NCBI GenBank assembly: GCA_021296215.1
Contig: JAGWBA010000020.1
Span: 1 to 34,925 of the forward strand
Origin: Flavobacteriales bacterium
Lineage (GTDB): Bacteria; Bacteroidota; Bacteroidia; Flavobacteriales; ECT2AJA-044
Length of the DNA stretch: 34,925 nucleotides
Direction: 5' to 3'
This document shows positions 8,531-17,785 of the stretch, in pieces. The notes beneath the pieces were generated by a model. That model ran no database searches, was not told where the DNA came from, and saw only the letters and a list, made by a program, of their open reading frames with translations. Made by a program: the position numbers and the translations under genes. The first letter of the stretch is position 1. Every line of letters begins with the position of its first letter.

Positions 8531-9233
8531 CGATTCGGCGCGATTCGAACACCATCCGCGCCTTACCTCCTTTTGATGTCGGTTCCGGCATCGGAATGGA
8601 TGTAAACCGATTGATTTGAAAAAGCGAAAGATACCCGTCACCCCAGTGGCGGGTTATTTCGTTTTGGCTATACCAATGCTTTCGATAAAGCTCCGTAATC
8701 ATCTGTATATCTGTAGTATCCGGACTCGGGGTTGTCATTAACACACGAACTGAATCATCGGCGATCTGAACCCCTTTCCCCGACCAACTCAAGCGGAAAT
8801 CGGCCAACATGTAAAGGCTATCCAGATCGTCCCTGAAGTCGATGGGTTCCCAGTTCTGAACCGGAAAGATCTGGGTCAAGGTATCTTGATCTTGAACGAG
8901 GTCAATACGAGCCGTATCGGTCGGATCAAAATTGAATCGGTAGGCGAACTTGCTTTTTGATGGGCAATCGCATTCGTAAATAAAGGGTGAATCTTGATAC
9001 TCCCCATTGTAGTAAATATCGATATCGTTCAGCTCGACCGGTGCGAAATCACCCCACTCCTCTTCGGCAACGACAAGGTACACGTAATTGGGCGTGGTGA
9101 TACTCCACTCGAGGGTAATATCGAGATAGAGATCGTCGAGCTTGAGAATCTCAGGGGCTTTTTCTTGCGTTTTAGTGCATGCGACGAGCAAGCTCAAAAC
9201 CGAAGCGACAATAATGATACGCGAGTAGTTCAT
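8514..9233 (-). CDS. Hypothetical lipoprotein
   Basis: A 239-residue protein of unknown function. The ATG at 9233 gives a clean lipoprotein signal, MNYSRIIIVASVLSLLVAC, with acylated Cys19; the frame stays open to 9359 but that extension would bury the signal peptide. The mature part is acidic and Trp/Tyr-rich with many predicted beta strands, a CDC motif near the middle and no enzyme motif I recognise. The composition recalls small Bacteroidota lipoproteins that bind or assemble at the cell surface. The 3' end overlaps the thiolase gene by 17 bases, and the 5' end diverges from the NlpC/P60 gene across 67 bases. Confidence 0.75.
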   Translation of the reverse strand: MNYSRIIIVASVLSLLVACTKTQEKAPEILKLDDLYLDITLEWSITTPNYVYLVVAEEEWGDFAPVELNDIDIYYNGEYQDSPFIYECDCPSKSKFAYRFNFDPTDTARIDLVQDQDTLTQIFPVQNWEPIDFRDDLDSLYMLADFRLSWSGKGVQIADDSVRVLMTTPSPDTTDIQMITELYRKHWYSQNEITRHWGDGYLSLFQINRFTSIPMPEPTSKGGKARMVFESRRIVKYFR

Positions 9234-9300
9234 ACCAGTAGTTAACGCTAAGATACAGGAAAAGGTCTTCAAAATTTTGCCGTACTTAGCGGTGCTGAAA

Positions 9301-10074
9301 ATGAAGTACGGAATTTGTCCATTGAGCATCGTTCCCGTCCGACGGGAGGCCTCCGACACGAGCGAGCAAGTTACGCAGCTCCTTTTCGGTGAAACCTACC
9401 GTATTTTACGCGAGACCAAGAAGTGGGTCCGCATTGAAACCGCTTTCGATCGTTACGAAGGCTGGATCGACGCCAAGCAATCTCGCGACATTTCCGAGGA
9501 AGAGTACAGCCAACTCAACGAACACCCGAATATCGTAACCACGGACCTCGTGGATGTCGTCATCCATGAAGAATCGAACCGCATGATGCCTATCGTTATG
9601 GGGTCCACTCTGCCCGATTACCAAGACGGCAGACTGACCTTGGCAGGTGAGCGATACCGATACGAAGGCGCAATAAGTTCCACCGATTCCCCAAAAGAAC
9701 AGTTGGTAGAAAATGCGTTCATGTATCTCCGTGCGCCGTATTTGTGGGGCGGAAGAAGTCCGTTTGGCATCGACTGTTCGGGATTTACCCAATTGGTGTA
9801 CAAGATGAATGGCTTTCGACTGTATCGCGATGCCAGTCAGCAAGCGACCCAGGGAGAAGTGTTGAGCTTCATCGAAGAAACCGAACCAGGCGATCTCGCT
9901 TTTTTTGACAATGCCGAAGGTGTAATTACTCATGTGGGTATTATTCTAGAAGAGAACCGCATTATTCACGCCAGCGGCCAAGTTCGTGTCGATAGACTCA
10001 ATCAACAAGGGATCTTCAACGCGGAAGTGCGAACTCACACCCACAAGCTTCGACTGATCAAAAAGGTCATTTAG
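9301..10074 (+). CDS. NlpC/P60 family cell-wall peptidase with SH3-like domain
   Basis: A 257-residue putative gamma-D-glutamyl-diamino-acid endopeptidase acting on peptidoglycan peptides. Residues about 1-65 form a bacterial SH3-like domain (VPVRREASDTSEQVTQLLFG, then WVRIET and YEGWID); a second SH3-like stretch is plausible to about 125. The NlpC/P60 domain follows: catalytic Cys159 in DCSGFTQL, His211 in THVGII and His223 in IIHASG, a complete Cys-His-His set. No signal peptide is evident with the ATG at 9301, chosen because homologues begin MxYGIC-like at this point; the longer start at 9277 adds only eight residues. Cytoplasmic or leaderless dipeptide peptidases of this kind (YkfC-like) usually recycle cell-wall peptides, which may be its role here. 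Confidence 0.9.
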   Translation: MKYGICPLSIVPVRREASDTSEQVTQLLFGETYRILRETKKWVRIETAFDRYEGWIDAKQSRDISEEEYSQLNEHPNIVTTDLVDVVIHEESNRMMPIVMGSTLPDYQDGRLTLAGERYRYEGAISSTDSPKEQLVENAFMYLRAPYLWGGRSPFGIDCSGFTQLVYKMNGFRLYRDASQQATQGEVLSFIEETEPGDLAFFDNAEGVITHVGIILEENRIIHASGQVRVDRLNQQGIFNAEVRTHTHKLRLIKKVI

Positions 10075-10214
10075 TCAGCTAAATCTCTGTTTTTAAGCCA
10101 TAAAGGCATTTTTCCATGATTTTTTCTGCCGGGTTTTCCGCCCGAGAATCGTGGTTCCTATTTTGATGTACGCGCATCGGACATCGATAATCACCCACTT
10201 AAAATAATTCAGAG

Positions 10215-12827
10215 ATGAACCTCAATCAATTCACCATAAAAGCTCAAGAAGCGATCGGAAAAGCCCAACAATTGGCCACCGCCGAAAGTCATCCGAGTAT
10301 CGAAGTGGTACACTTGTTCAAGGGCATGATGGCCGCAGACGAGCATGTAGTACCCTTTTTACTGAAGAAACTCAATGTATCCGTGGCATCAGTTGAACAA
10401 GCTGCGGATCGAATTCTGCAATCGCTTGCAGTGGTCGAGGGCGGACAAATTCAACTATCGCGCAACGCACAGGAAGTGCTAACCAAGGCATCGAACTACC
10501 CCAAAGATTTCGGGGACGAATACGTGACCTTGGAGCACTTGCTCTTAGGCATACTGGCAACTAAGGATCAAGTAGCCCAAATGCTCAAGGATGCCGGAGT
10601 AGATGAAAAAGGACTTAAAGCAGCCATAAAGGACTTGCGGAAGGGTTCAACGGCAACTTCGCAAAGTGCGGAAGATATCTATAATGCGTTGAATAAATAC
10701 GCCAAGAACTTGAATCAGCTCGCCAAGGACGGCAAGCTGGATCCCGTGATTGGCCGCGATGAAGAAATTCGTCGTGTGCTGCAGATATTATCGCGCCGAA
10801 CCAAGAACAACCCAATCCTCATTGGGGAGCCGGGAGTCGGTAAAACGGCCATTGCCGAGGGAATGGCTCACCGGATCGTCAATGGCGATGTGCCGGAGAA
10901 TTTGAAAAACAAACAACTCTTCTCGCTTGACATGGGAGCTTTGGTCGCCGGGGCTAAATACAAGGGGGAATTCGAGGAACGTTTGAAAAGCGTGGTCAAA
11001 GAAGTGACCGAAAGCGACGGAGACATATTGCTTTTCATTGATGAGATCCACACCTTGGTAGGTGCCGGAGGCGGCGAAGGAGCTATGGACGCCGCGAACA
11101 TACTGAAACCGGCGCTTGCCCGAGGAGAGCTTCGCGCCGTAGGCGCTACAACCCTAAATGAGTACCAAAAGTACTTTGAGAAAGACAAAGCCCTGGAACG
11201 CCGTTTCCAAAAGGTCATGGTCAATGAGCCGGACACCGATTCGGCGATTTCTATCTTGCGCGGGATCAAGGAGAAATACGAGACACACCACAAGGTTCGT
11301 ATTCAGGATGCGGCGATCATTTCGGCCGTGGAGTTGAGCCAGCGTTATATTACGGATCGATTCTTACCCGACAAGGCCATTGACCTTATCGACGAGGCCG
11401 CTTCGAAGTTGCGCATGGAGATCAACTCGAAACCCGAAGAGATCGATGTTCTCGACCGAAAGATCATGCAGATCGAGATCGAGATCGAAGCCATTAAACG
11501 TGAAAAGGACGAAAAGAAGCTAGCTTTTCTGGGAGAGGAATTAGCCAACTTAAAAGAAGAGCGCGCTGGTTTGAACGCTCAATGGGAGCAAGAGAAAGAG
11601 GTCGTTGAGGGAATTCAGCTGGCCAAGGAAGACCTCGAACGGTTGAAGCTAGAGGCGGATCGCGCAGAGCGGTCTGGCGATTTCGGGAAGGTCGCCGAGA
11701 TCAGGTACGGCAAGGTCAAAGAAGCTGAGGAGCGATTGAAGCAATTCGAAACGCAGTTAGGCGAAATGCAAACCGGCAAGAGCCTGATCAAGGAGGAAGT
11801 GGACAGCGAGGATATCGCGGACGTGGTAAGTCGTTGGACCGGTATCCCGGTCCGGAAAATGTTGCAAAGTGAGCGCGAAAAGCTCTTGAATCTCGAAGAT
11901 GAGCTTCACGAACGCGTCGTTGGTCAACACGAGGCCATTCAAGTCGTGGCCGACGCCGTAAGGCGCAATAGAGCCGGATTGCAGGATGCTCGTAAACCCA
12001 TAGGATCGTTCCTGTTCCTGGGAACTACGGGTGTCGGTAAAACAGAGCTCGCCCGAGCGCTGGCCGAATATCTGTTCGACAACGAAAACGCCATGACGCG
12101 ACTCGATATGAGCGAATATCAAGAGCGCCACAGCGTGAGTAGGCTCATCGGAGCACCTCCGGGTTACGTAGGTTACGACGAGGGCGGGCAACTCACTGAG
12201 GCCGTGCGCCGTAAGCCCTACAGCGTGATATTGCTCGACGAGATAGAGAAAGCTCACCCAGATACATTCAATATCCTGCTTCAGGTATTGGACGACGGAC
12301 GCTTGACCGACAATAAGGGGCGCGTAGCGGACTTCAAGAACGCGATCATCATTATGACCTCCAATTTGGGTTCGAGTATCATACAAGAGAATTACGAAGG
12401 CATGAATGCGGGAAATCAGTACGAGGTGCTCGAGAAAACGCGAACTCAAGTGCTCGAACTACTCCGCAAAAGTATACGTCCCGAATTCCTGAACCGTATC
12501 GACGAAACGGTGGTCTTTACACCGCTCAGTCAAAAGGATATCGAAAGCATCGTACGCATCCAAATCAAAGACGTTCAAAAGCGCCTTAAAGCCAACGACG
12601 TCACCATCGACGCAACGGACGATGCCGTCAAGCTGATCGCCGCGAGAGGCTTTGACCCTCAGTTCGGTGCCCGACCGGTAAAGCGGGTTCTGCAGCGCGA
12701 TATCCTGAACCAGCTTTCCCATGAAATACTCAAGGGAACGGTAACTTCGGACAGCAGCATCCTCATTGACGAAGAAAAAGGCGAATTGGTCTTTCGCAAT
12801 GAAGGGGAACTCATAGGAAACGCTTGA
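10215..12827 (+). CDS. clpB: ATP-dependent disaggregase ClpB
   Basis: Hsp104/ClpB chaperone of 870 residues that works with DnaK to pull apart protein aggregates. Domain order: double Clp N repeat (1-150), first AAA+ module with Walker A GEPGVGKT near 204 and Walker B LLFIDEIH, the ClpB-specific coiled-coil middle domain (about 410-525, Glu/Lys/Leu-rich), and a second AAA+ module with GTTGVGKT near 603, [13 protein letters not shown] and the NRIDE arginine-finger region, then the small C-terminal domain. The length is normal for ClpB, and the M domain separates it from ClpA and ClpC. It is monocistronic, with 140 bases upstream; I see no CIRCE element there. Confidence 0.97.
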   Translation: MNLNQFTIKAQEAIGKAQQLATAESHPSIEVVHLFKGMMAADEHVVPFLLKKLNVSVASVEQAADRILQSLAVVEGGQIQLSRNAQEVLTKASNYPKDFGDEYVTLEHLLLGILATKDQVAQMLKDAGVDEKGLKAAIKDLRKGSTATSQSAEDIYNALNKYAKNLNQLAKDGKLDPVIGRDEEIRRVLQILSRRTKNNPILIGEPGVGKTAIAEGMAHRIVNGDVPENLKNKQLFSLDMGALVAGAKYKGEFEERLKSVVKEVTESDGDILLFIDEIHTLVGAGGGEGAMDAANILKPALARGELRAVGATTLNEYQKYFEKDKALERRFQKVMVNEPDTDSAISILRGIKEKYETHHKVRIQDAAIISAVELSQRYITDRFLPDKAIDLIDEAASKLRMEINSKPEEIDVLDRKIMQIEIEIEAIKREKDEKKLAFLGEELANLKEERAGLNAQWEQEKEVVEGIQLAKEDLERLKLEADRAERSGDFGKVAEIRYGKVKEAEERLKQFETQLGEMQTGKSLIKEEVDSEDIADVVSRWTGIPVRKMLQSEREKLLNLEDELHERVVGQHEAIQVVADAVRRNRAGLQDARKPIGSFLFLGTTGVGKTELARALAEYLFDNENAMTRLDMSEYQERHSVSRLIGAPPGYVGYDEGGQLTEAVRRKPYSVILLDEIEKAHPDTFNILLQVLDDGRLTDNKGRVADFKNAIIIMTSNLGSSIIQENYEGMNAGNQYEVLEKTRTQVLELLRKSIRPEFLNRIDETVVFTPLSQKDIESIVRIQIKDVQKRLKANDVTIDATDDAVKLIAARGFDPQFGARPVKRVLQRDILNQLSHEILKGTVTSDSSILIDEEKGELVFRNEGELIGNA

Positions 12828-12863
12828 TAGCATGTCGTTGAGGGGGAATTTCGCTTCATTTCG

Positions 12864-12871
12864 TAACTTTC
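12864..12871 (+). promoter_or_regulatory. Probable -7 element of the C1 peptidase gene
   Basis: TAACTTTC is one base off TAnnTTTG, 28 bases before the ATG at 12900. TTG at 12838-12840 lies 23 bases upstream, slightly longer than the usual spacer. Confidence 0.45.
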
Positions 12872-12899
12872 GGCCACTTAAACAGAATCAGTACTTAAA

Positions 12900-14072
12900 A
12901 TGAAGAAAACGTTATTTCTCCTCGCCCTTGCGGGCGGATTCGCAACCGTGCAGGCGCAGGATGAACTCATCAACAAGGTGAAGGACAATGGCGGTGAAGA
13001 AGGCTATGTGTTCGAAACTGTTGTAAATCTCGATGCCACGGAGATCAAGGATCAAGGAAGCTCAGGTACTTGCTGGAGCTACTGCACCACTTCGTTCATC
13101 GAGTCAGAAATGATCCGCATGGGAAAAGAGCCCGTCGATATCGCCGAAATGTATACGGTTCGCAAGACCTATGAGAACAAGGCCGATAAGTACGTGCGTT
13201 TGCACGGCCATTTGAACTTTGGCCAGGGTGGTGCATTACTCGACGCCTTGCATGTGATCAAATACTACAGAGCCGTTCCGCAAACGAATTACGAAGGCCT
13301 GGAGATCGGATTCGACCGCAACAAGCACAGTGAAATGGAAACCGCATTAAAAGGGATCGTCGACGCCGTGATCAAGAACAAAAACGTCGATTGAGTCCGG
13401 TGTGGCGCAAAAGCTTTGACGCTACTTTAGACGCGTACTTGGGCACTGACCCCGAAGAATTCGAGTGGAACGGAAAAACCTACACGCCGCACAGTTTTAC
13501 CGATGAAGTCATCGGGATCGATCCCGACGACTACGTGCAGTTCACATCGTTCTTGCATCACCCGATGCACGAAGAAGTGATGATCCAGGTTCCGGACAAC
13601 TGGCTTTGGGCTCCAGTCTACAACGTAGAACTCGACGAAATGATGGCCACGATCGATAATGCCATCAACGAAGGTTTCACCATCAGCTGGACAGCCGATG
13701 TTTCTGAAAAAGGATTCAGTGTTAAAAATGGAGTTGCCGTTATCCCGGATCGCGACTGGAAAGACCTTAGCGACGAGGAAAAAGCCGACATCTTCAACGG
13801 GCCTCACCCACAGCTTGAGGTAACTCCGGAGATCCGCCAGCTCGAGTACGACAACTACCAAACCACCGATGACCACGGTATGCAGATCACTGGTATCGCT
13901 GCGGATCAAGAAGGAAACAAGTTCTACATCGTTAAGAACTCTTGGGGTACTAAGTACGGATTCGACGGCTACCTGTACTTCAGCGAAGAATACGTACGCC
14001 TTAAAAACCTTGAGCTTCGTGGTTCACAAGGATGGAGTGCCTAAAGACGTCGCTAAAGCAGTTAATCCGTAA
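12900..14072 (+). pseudogene. Secreted C1B aminopeptidase (bleomycin-hydrolase type), two compensating frameshifts
   Basis: Papain-fold peptidase of the PepC/bleomycin hydrolase family. The signal peptide is MKKTLFLLALAGGFATVQAQ, with Cys58 in SSGTCWSYCTTSF, His near 325 in DDHGMQITG and Asn near 346 in IVKNSWG, so all catalytic residues are encoded. The frame breaks twice. It stops with TGA at 13392-13394, just after an A5 run at 13380-13384, while the protein continues in another frame as LSPVWRKSFDATLDAYLG. After a second A5 run at 14003-14007 that frame reaches TAA at 14042, whereas the original frame continues as LKTLSFVVHKDGVPKDVAK to TAA at 14070-14072. Adding one A at the first run and removing one at the second restores a 390-residue protein of normal length. 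Homopolymer sequencing error is the simplest cause; real mutations are possible. Confidence 0.85.
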
Positions 14073-14097
14073 AAACGAAAGATATATTGCAACGAAC

Positions 14098-14128
14098 AAA
14101 GCCTGCAGAAATGCGGGCTTTTTCTTTT
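14098..14128 (+). terminator. Terminator of the C1 peptidase gene
   Basis: Stem GCCTGCA (14101-14107) pairs with TGCGGGC (14112-14118) around a GAAA loop, with one G-T pair, followed by TTTTTCTTTT. It lies 26 bases after the restored stop codon at 14072. Confidence 0.85.
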
Positions 14129-14143
14129 GGGCAGTGGGCCGTT

Positions 14144-14196
14144 AGTTTAAAGTCTAAAGCATAGAGCCTAGAGCGTAAAGCAAACTAAAAACTCAT
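14144..14196. repeat. Degenerate 7-base tandem repeat array (locus A)
   Basis: Five consecutive 7-base units, AGTTTAA, AGTCTAA, AGCATAG, AGCCTAG and AGCGTAA, run from 14144 to 14178. After a short phase shift come AACTAAA and AACTCAT (14183-14196). Each of the first five units ends in TAA or TAG. It sits between the peptidase terminator and the convergent DUF493 gene and is followed by a hairpin series. Confidence 0.75.
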
Positions 14197-14211
14197 AATG
14201 CAATCCTTTCC

Positions 14212-14290
14212 TTTGCGAAGCAGAATGTACTCGCTCCTTGAGCGAATATCTTCGCGCATAGCGTGAACATTCTGTAGTCCTCGGACTACA
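14212..14290. other. Hairpin series next to repeat locus A
   Basis: Four short stem-loops in a row: TTTGC-GAA-GCAGA (14212-14224, with a wobble pair), TCGCT-CCTTG-AGCGA (14231-14245), TTCGCGC-ATA-GCGTGAA (14251-14267) and TGTAGTCC-TC-GGACTACA (14273-14290). In addition CAGAATGT (14221-14228) can pair with ACATTCTG (14267-14274), enclosing hairpins two and three as a three-way junction. The last hairpin contains the DUF493 stop codon (14286-14288). No coding potential is seen. Confidence 0.65.
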
Positions 14291-14561
14291 AGGATATGAT
14301 TCCCTCGATCTCCGCCGCCTTTTTGTACTTGATGATTATGGACTCCGCATTCATCATCACCTCCTTGGCGCTGATGCTCAAATAATTACCTTTATTCGAT
14401 GCCCGCGTCGTTATTTGCGCCGACCCATCGAACAGTTCATTCACTTGTGCCATTTTCTGATTATCCGCAGGTATGATAAATTTGAATAGATACACTGTCG
14501 GCCACTCTGTTTGCTCATTCAGCTTCTCGCGCAGTGATTTATAGAATTCCGCGTTCTTCAT
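14286..14561 (-). CDS. DUF493 (YbeD-like) family protein
   Basis: A small 91-residue protein of the DUF493 family, related to E. coli YbeD. It shows the family pattern YLFKFIIPAD, then AQVNELF, then the strand-forming SNKGNYLSISAKEVMMNAES, and the common ending IEGIISL. The fold resembles an ACT/ferredoxin-like regulatory domain; no biochemical role is established. It starts at 14561, divergent from the DUF547 lipoprotein gene with only 24 bases between the two start codons, and its stop codon is inside the last hairpin of the intergenic element. Confidence 0.88.
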   Translation of the reverse strand: MKNAEFYKSLREKLNEQTEWPTVYLFKFIIPADNQKMAQVNELFDGSAQITTRASNKGNYLSISAKEVMMNAESIIIKYKKAAEIEGIISL

Positions 14562-14585
14562 AGTTCTAATATACTAAACGCCCGC

Positions 14586-15398
14586 ATGCTCCGAAAGATC
14601 GCCCTCCTCCTACTTCCTTCCTTACTCATTCTCACGAGCTGTGGCAGCGATCGTACGGTCGAGCTAACTCCCTCGAACTCAGAAAGTCTTTCTAAAGCGG
14701 AACTTCTCAGCCAGGAAATTCTAATGTCGGCCTACGGCCAGATGAACACCTCTGCCCTTTCAAAAGAACTCGCCGAACTCAACCCTCAAGACCTCCGAAC
14801 ACAGCTCAATACCGATGCGGAACGCCTGGCATTTTGGATCAACGTGTATAACGCCTTCGCTCAAATTGAACTTCGATCCGATACATCGCTTTACACCGAC
14901 CGCGCCGCTTTCTTCAAAAGCCGCAACAAGATCGTCGCCGGGTACACCATGAGCTTCAACGACATCGAGCACGGCATCCTCCGCAAGAACAAGGGATTGT
15001 ACACTCTAGGATACCTCAACAAGATCAACCATACCCCAGTGACAAAAGATTTTTCTGTAGAGCGGCTCGATTGGCGTATCCACTTTGCTCTCAACTGCGA
15101 CGCTGCTAGTTGTCCGCCCGTTGCTTTCTACCGGAGCGATCGACTCCACGCTCAATTGAATATGGCCACCTTTAACTACCTCAAGAGAGAAATCGATCAA
15201 AGCGGATCGTCGCTTGAAGTGCCCAAACTCTTCCTTTGGTTCAGGGCCGATTTCGGCGGACCTAAGGGAATCACGAAAATTTTGCAGAAATTCGGTGGCC
15301 TAGAAGCTTCCGAAACCAAAAACTGGAACTACAAGGATTACGACTGGACGGTCGATCTGAATCAGTGGTACGCCCCGGGAGCGCTGGCAAACCCTTAA
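14586..15398 (+). CDS. DUF547 domain lipoprotein
   Basis: A 270-residue lipoprotein with lipobox LILTSC and acylated Cys19. It contains the DUF547 core: AFWINVYNAFAQ (about 80-91), FNDIEHGILRKNK, and RIHFALNCDAASCPP with two conserved cysteines. DUF547 has a papain-like (transglutaminase/NlpC-related) look, with Cys and His in conserved positions, but I know of no demonstrated activity. It heads an operon: the penicillin-acylase gene begins 10 bases after its stop, followed by two membrane proteins. Confidence 0.88.
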   Translation: MLRKIALLLLPSLLILTSCGSDRTVELTPSNSESLSKAELLSQEILMSAYGQMNTSALSKELAELNPQDLRTQLNTDAERLAFWINVYNAFAQIELRSDTSLYTDRAAFFKSRNKIVAGYTMSFNDIEHGILRKNKGLYTLGYLNKINHTPVTKDFSVERLDWRIHFALNCDAASCPPVAFYRSDRLHAQLNMATFNYLKREIDQSGSSLEVPKLFLWFRADFGGPKGITKILQKFGGLEASETKNWNYKDYDWTVDLNQWYAPGALANP

Positions 15399-15408
15399 TG
15401 ATAGATTT

Positions 15409-17784
15409 ATGCGCAGATGGTCTTGGTTCATTGTATTGATCCTCTGGATCGGAGTATTGAACTTCCCGTGGAGCGGATTACCGCCACTTCAGCAATTCTT
15501 GCTGTATCCTTCGTCTCCCCTACAAATTGAGCATTCAGATGAGGATATCGCCATTTCAGACTCGCCCTATCCAAACCTCTATTTGCGGTACGATGAACGC
15601 GGAGTGGCACACGTTTTTGCACTCAATGAGTTTGCCATGGCCTATGGAATGGGGTTCACCCATGCCAAGGACCGCCTCTTTCAAGTAGAAATGTTGCGCC
15701 GCACGGTTCGCGGTCGCCTGGCCGAAGTTGCAGGACCTGCCGCAATTCCGAGTGATCGATGGTGGCTCAAGTTTGATTTTGAAGCTAAGGCAAAAGCACA
15801 GTTTGAATCTTTGGCCGAGACCGATCCAAACATGAAGCTCCAATTCGAAGCTTATGCACAAGGGTTCAACGATTACCTCGAGACCCTGAAGCCTTCTCAA
15901 CGTCCGGTGGAATACCAATTACTTGGATTCGAGCCGAAGGCGATGGAGCCCCACACCCCGATTATGCTCGTACGGTATATGGACAAGGTGCTCGATTACC
16001 GAGAAGATGACCTCAAATTCAGTGCTTTGAAAAACCATCTGCCCGATAGTCTTATTGATATCTATTACCCTTGGGCATCTGAGTATAACTACCCAATTTA
16101 TCCCGAGATCTCGGGAAGATTAGCTTTAGCGTCGGATGAATCTTTAACAAGCCACTCTGCAGATCTCGGAGCAAATGCCGGAGCCAAACCTCTGGTATAC
16201 CTCCCAACAAGCGACTTCCCCAATGCCCAGGTCACGGATAATATCACCAAAGATCTCGGGAGTAACAACTGGGCAATTTCAGCGGAAAAGTCTACAACAG
16301 GAAATGCATTCCTCTGCAATGACACGCACTTGGCATTAGATCTTCCGGGTACGTGGTATGAAGTTCACCAAGTCATTGGAGATCGGGTCGTGCACGGATT
16401 GAGCGTACCGGGGGGGCCCTTTATCGTTTCCGGATTCACTAAAGACGTAGCTTGGGGCATGACCAGCGCTACATGGGATCTCACGGACTTTTATCACCTC
16501 GAAACCAATGACAAAGGCGAGTACAAGCTCGATGGCGAATGGGAGCCCCTCGAACCTCGTACGGTCACGATTCCCGTAAAAGGTGAAAATGATCTCGAGG
16601 TAACTTACTACGACACGTATTTTGGCCCGACCGACACCATCGAGGGCGAGTTCTTGGCTACCAACTGGGTAGCCAGTGACTTCAACATGAACGAGATGCG
16701 CGCACTTCGCGGTCTCATTTCAGCCAAGAACATCAACGAGGCCTATGAAGCCCTTCAGGACTTTAGTCACCCGCCTCAAAACTTCGTTTTGGCCGATAAA
16801 AACGGTGATATTGGCATGGTTACTTCCGGCTATGGAGCTTTCCATACAACGCCAACTCGAGGTATTATTGAAGCTCAGAGGAAATCGGACCGACAAGAGT
16901 TTCGTCACATGGGACGAACACTGTATGTTCTTAATCCCGAAAAAGGCTGGAATCACAGTGCCAATCAACACCAAGTAGCGGATTCCCTCACCCCCTATTT
17001 GAATACTCTGTTTACACCGACGGCAAGAGGAAGGCGAATTGGCGAAATGATGGAAGCTCGCGAAAAGATCGATCGCAGCTACCTTATGGAAATGCAATAC
17101 GATGTCATCGATGGCGAATGGGCTCTTCTAAAGGAGCACATTCATAAATACGCCCCGAACGACATGATGAAAGTACTGCGAAACTGGGACGGCAAAACAG
17201 ACGAGAAGAGTCAAGCCGCTACGGCCTACAACCACTACAAGTGGGCATTGCATGATACCATAAGCCGGATTCTGGTTGGAGATTTCGATTTCAGACCTCG
17301 GTCCGAGAACCTCTTCGTTATGATCAGTCAGAGCGACACGATCCCAGGTGTTGATGGACCTATTTACATGGCCCCTATCGCCAAGGCACTTTGGCAAAAA
17401 GTATTGCTCGATATGATCGATCGATTCAACTCCAAGGAACCTAATGATTGGCGTTGGGGCGATTATCACAAGATCACCTTGAGGCACATTGCGCGAATAC
17501 CGGCATTTAATTACGACACATTAGCCGGAAAAGGTAGTAGTAGAACCGTCAACGTATCGACCCATGAACCGGGAACTCACGGTCCGGCCATGAGAACCGT
17601 CATTGAACTAACTCCCAATGGCCCTAAAGCGGATTTCGCGATCGCGGGTGGTCAAGTTGGCCGACCGGAGCATCCACACTACAGCGACCAAGTCGATGAT
17701 TGGTATAACGGCCGCTATTTCAAGGTGGAACCCATCAGGGCACCTCAAGAAAAAAAATGGGCACAAAAAATTGATTTCCAGTAA
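15409..17784 (+). CDS. Penicillin acylase family hydrolase (peptidase S45, Ntn-hydrolase)
   Basis: A 791-residue N-terminal-nucleophile amidohydrolase of the penicillin G acylase / AHL acylase family. A hydrophobic N-terminal segment (residues 4-25) should export or anchor it in the periplasm. The family start IRRDERGVAHVFA-like motif reads LRYDERGVAHVFA, followed by AYGMGFTHAKDRLFQVEMLRR. Autocatalytic cleavage is expected between Gly284 and Ser285 in DLGSNNWAIS, which would leave Ser285 as the nucleophile. LSVPGGPFIVSGFTKDVAWGMT follows as in relatives. Substrates in the family include beta-lactams, acyl-homoserine lactones and other N-acyl amides; which applies here cannot be told. It starts 10 bases after the DUF547 gene and ends 1 base before the next start. 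Confidence 0.92.
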   Translation: MRRWSWFIVLILWIGVLNFPWSGLPPLQQFLLYPSSPLQIEHSDEDIAISDSPYPNLYLRYDERGVAHVFALNEFAMAYGMGFTHAKDRLFQVEMLRRTVRGRLAEVAGPAAIPSDRWWLKFDFEAKAKAQFESLAETDPNMKLQFEAYAQGFNDYLETLKPSQRPVEYQLLGFEPKAMEPHTPIMLVRYMDKVLDYREDDLKFSALKNHLPDSLIDIYYPWASEYNYPIYPEISGRLALASDESLTSHSADLGANAGAKPLVYLPTSDFPNAQVTDNITKDLGSNNWAISAEKSTTGNAFLCNDTHLALDLPGTWYEVHQVIGDRVVHGLSVPGGPFIVSGFTKDVAWGMTSATWDLTDFYHLETNDKGEYKLDGEWEPLEPRTVTIPVKGENDLEVTYYDTYFGPTDTIEGEFLATNWVASDFNMNEMRALRGLISAKNINEAYEALQDFSHPPQNFVLADKNGDIGMVTSGYGAFHTTPTRGIIEAQRKSDRQEFRHMGRTLYVLNPEKGWNHSANQHQVADSLTPYLNTLFTPTARGRRIGEMMEAREKIDRSYLMEMQYDVIDGEWALLKEHIHKYAPNDMMKVLRNWDGKTDEKSQAATAYNHYKWALHDTISRILVGDFDFRPRSENLFVMISQSDTIPGVDGPIYMAPIAKALWQKVLLDMIDRFNSKEPNDWRWGDYHKITLRHIARIPAFNYDTLAGKGSSRTVNVSTHEPGTHGPAMRTVIELTPNGPKADFAIAGGQVGRPEHPHYSDQVDDWYNGRYFKVEPIRAPQEKKWAQKIDFQ

Positions 17785-17785
17785 T

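Noticed and set aside
10097-10120. Terminator after the NlpC/P60 gene
   Set aside because: GCC-ATAAA-GGC followed by ATTTTT is only a 3-bp stem, too weak to claim.
10159-10165. Promoter of clpB at TATTTTG
   Set aside because: One base short of TAnnTTTG spacing and without a -33 element; no heat-shock operator seen.
11757-12449. 230-codon frame opposite clpB
   Set aside because: A shadow of a strongly conserved gene; clpB is unambiguous on the + strand.
13385-13400. Programmed -1 frameshifting in the C1 peptidase
   Set aside because: The site reads CAAAAAC, not a full slippery heptamer, there is no clear stimulatory stem, and a second opposite shift would also be needed. Homopolymer indels explain both breaks more simply.
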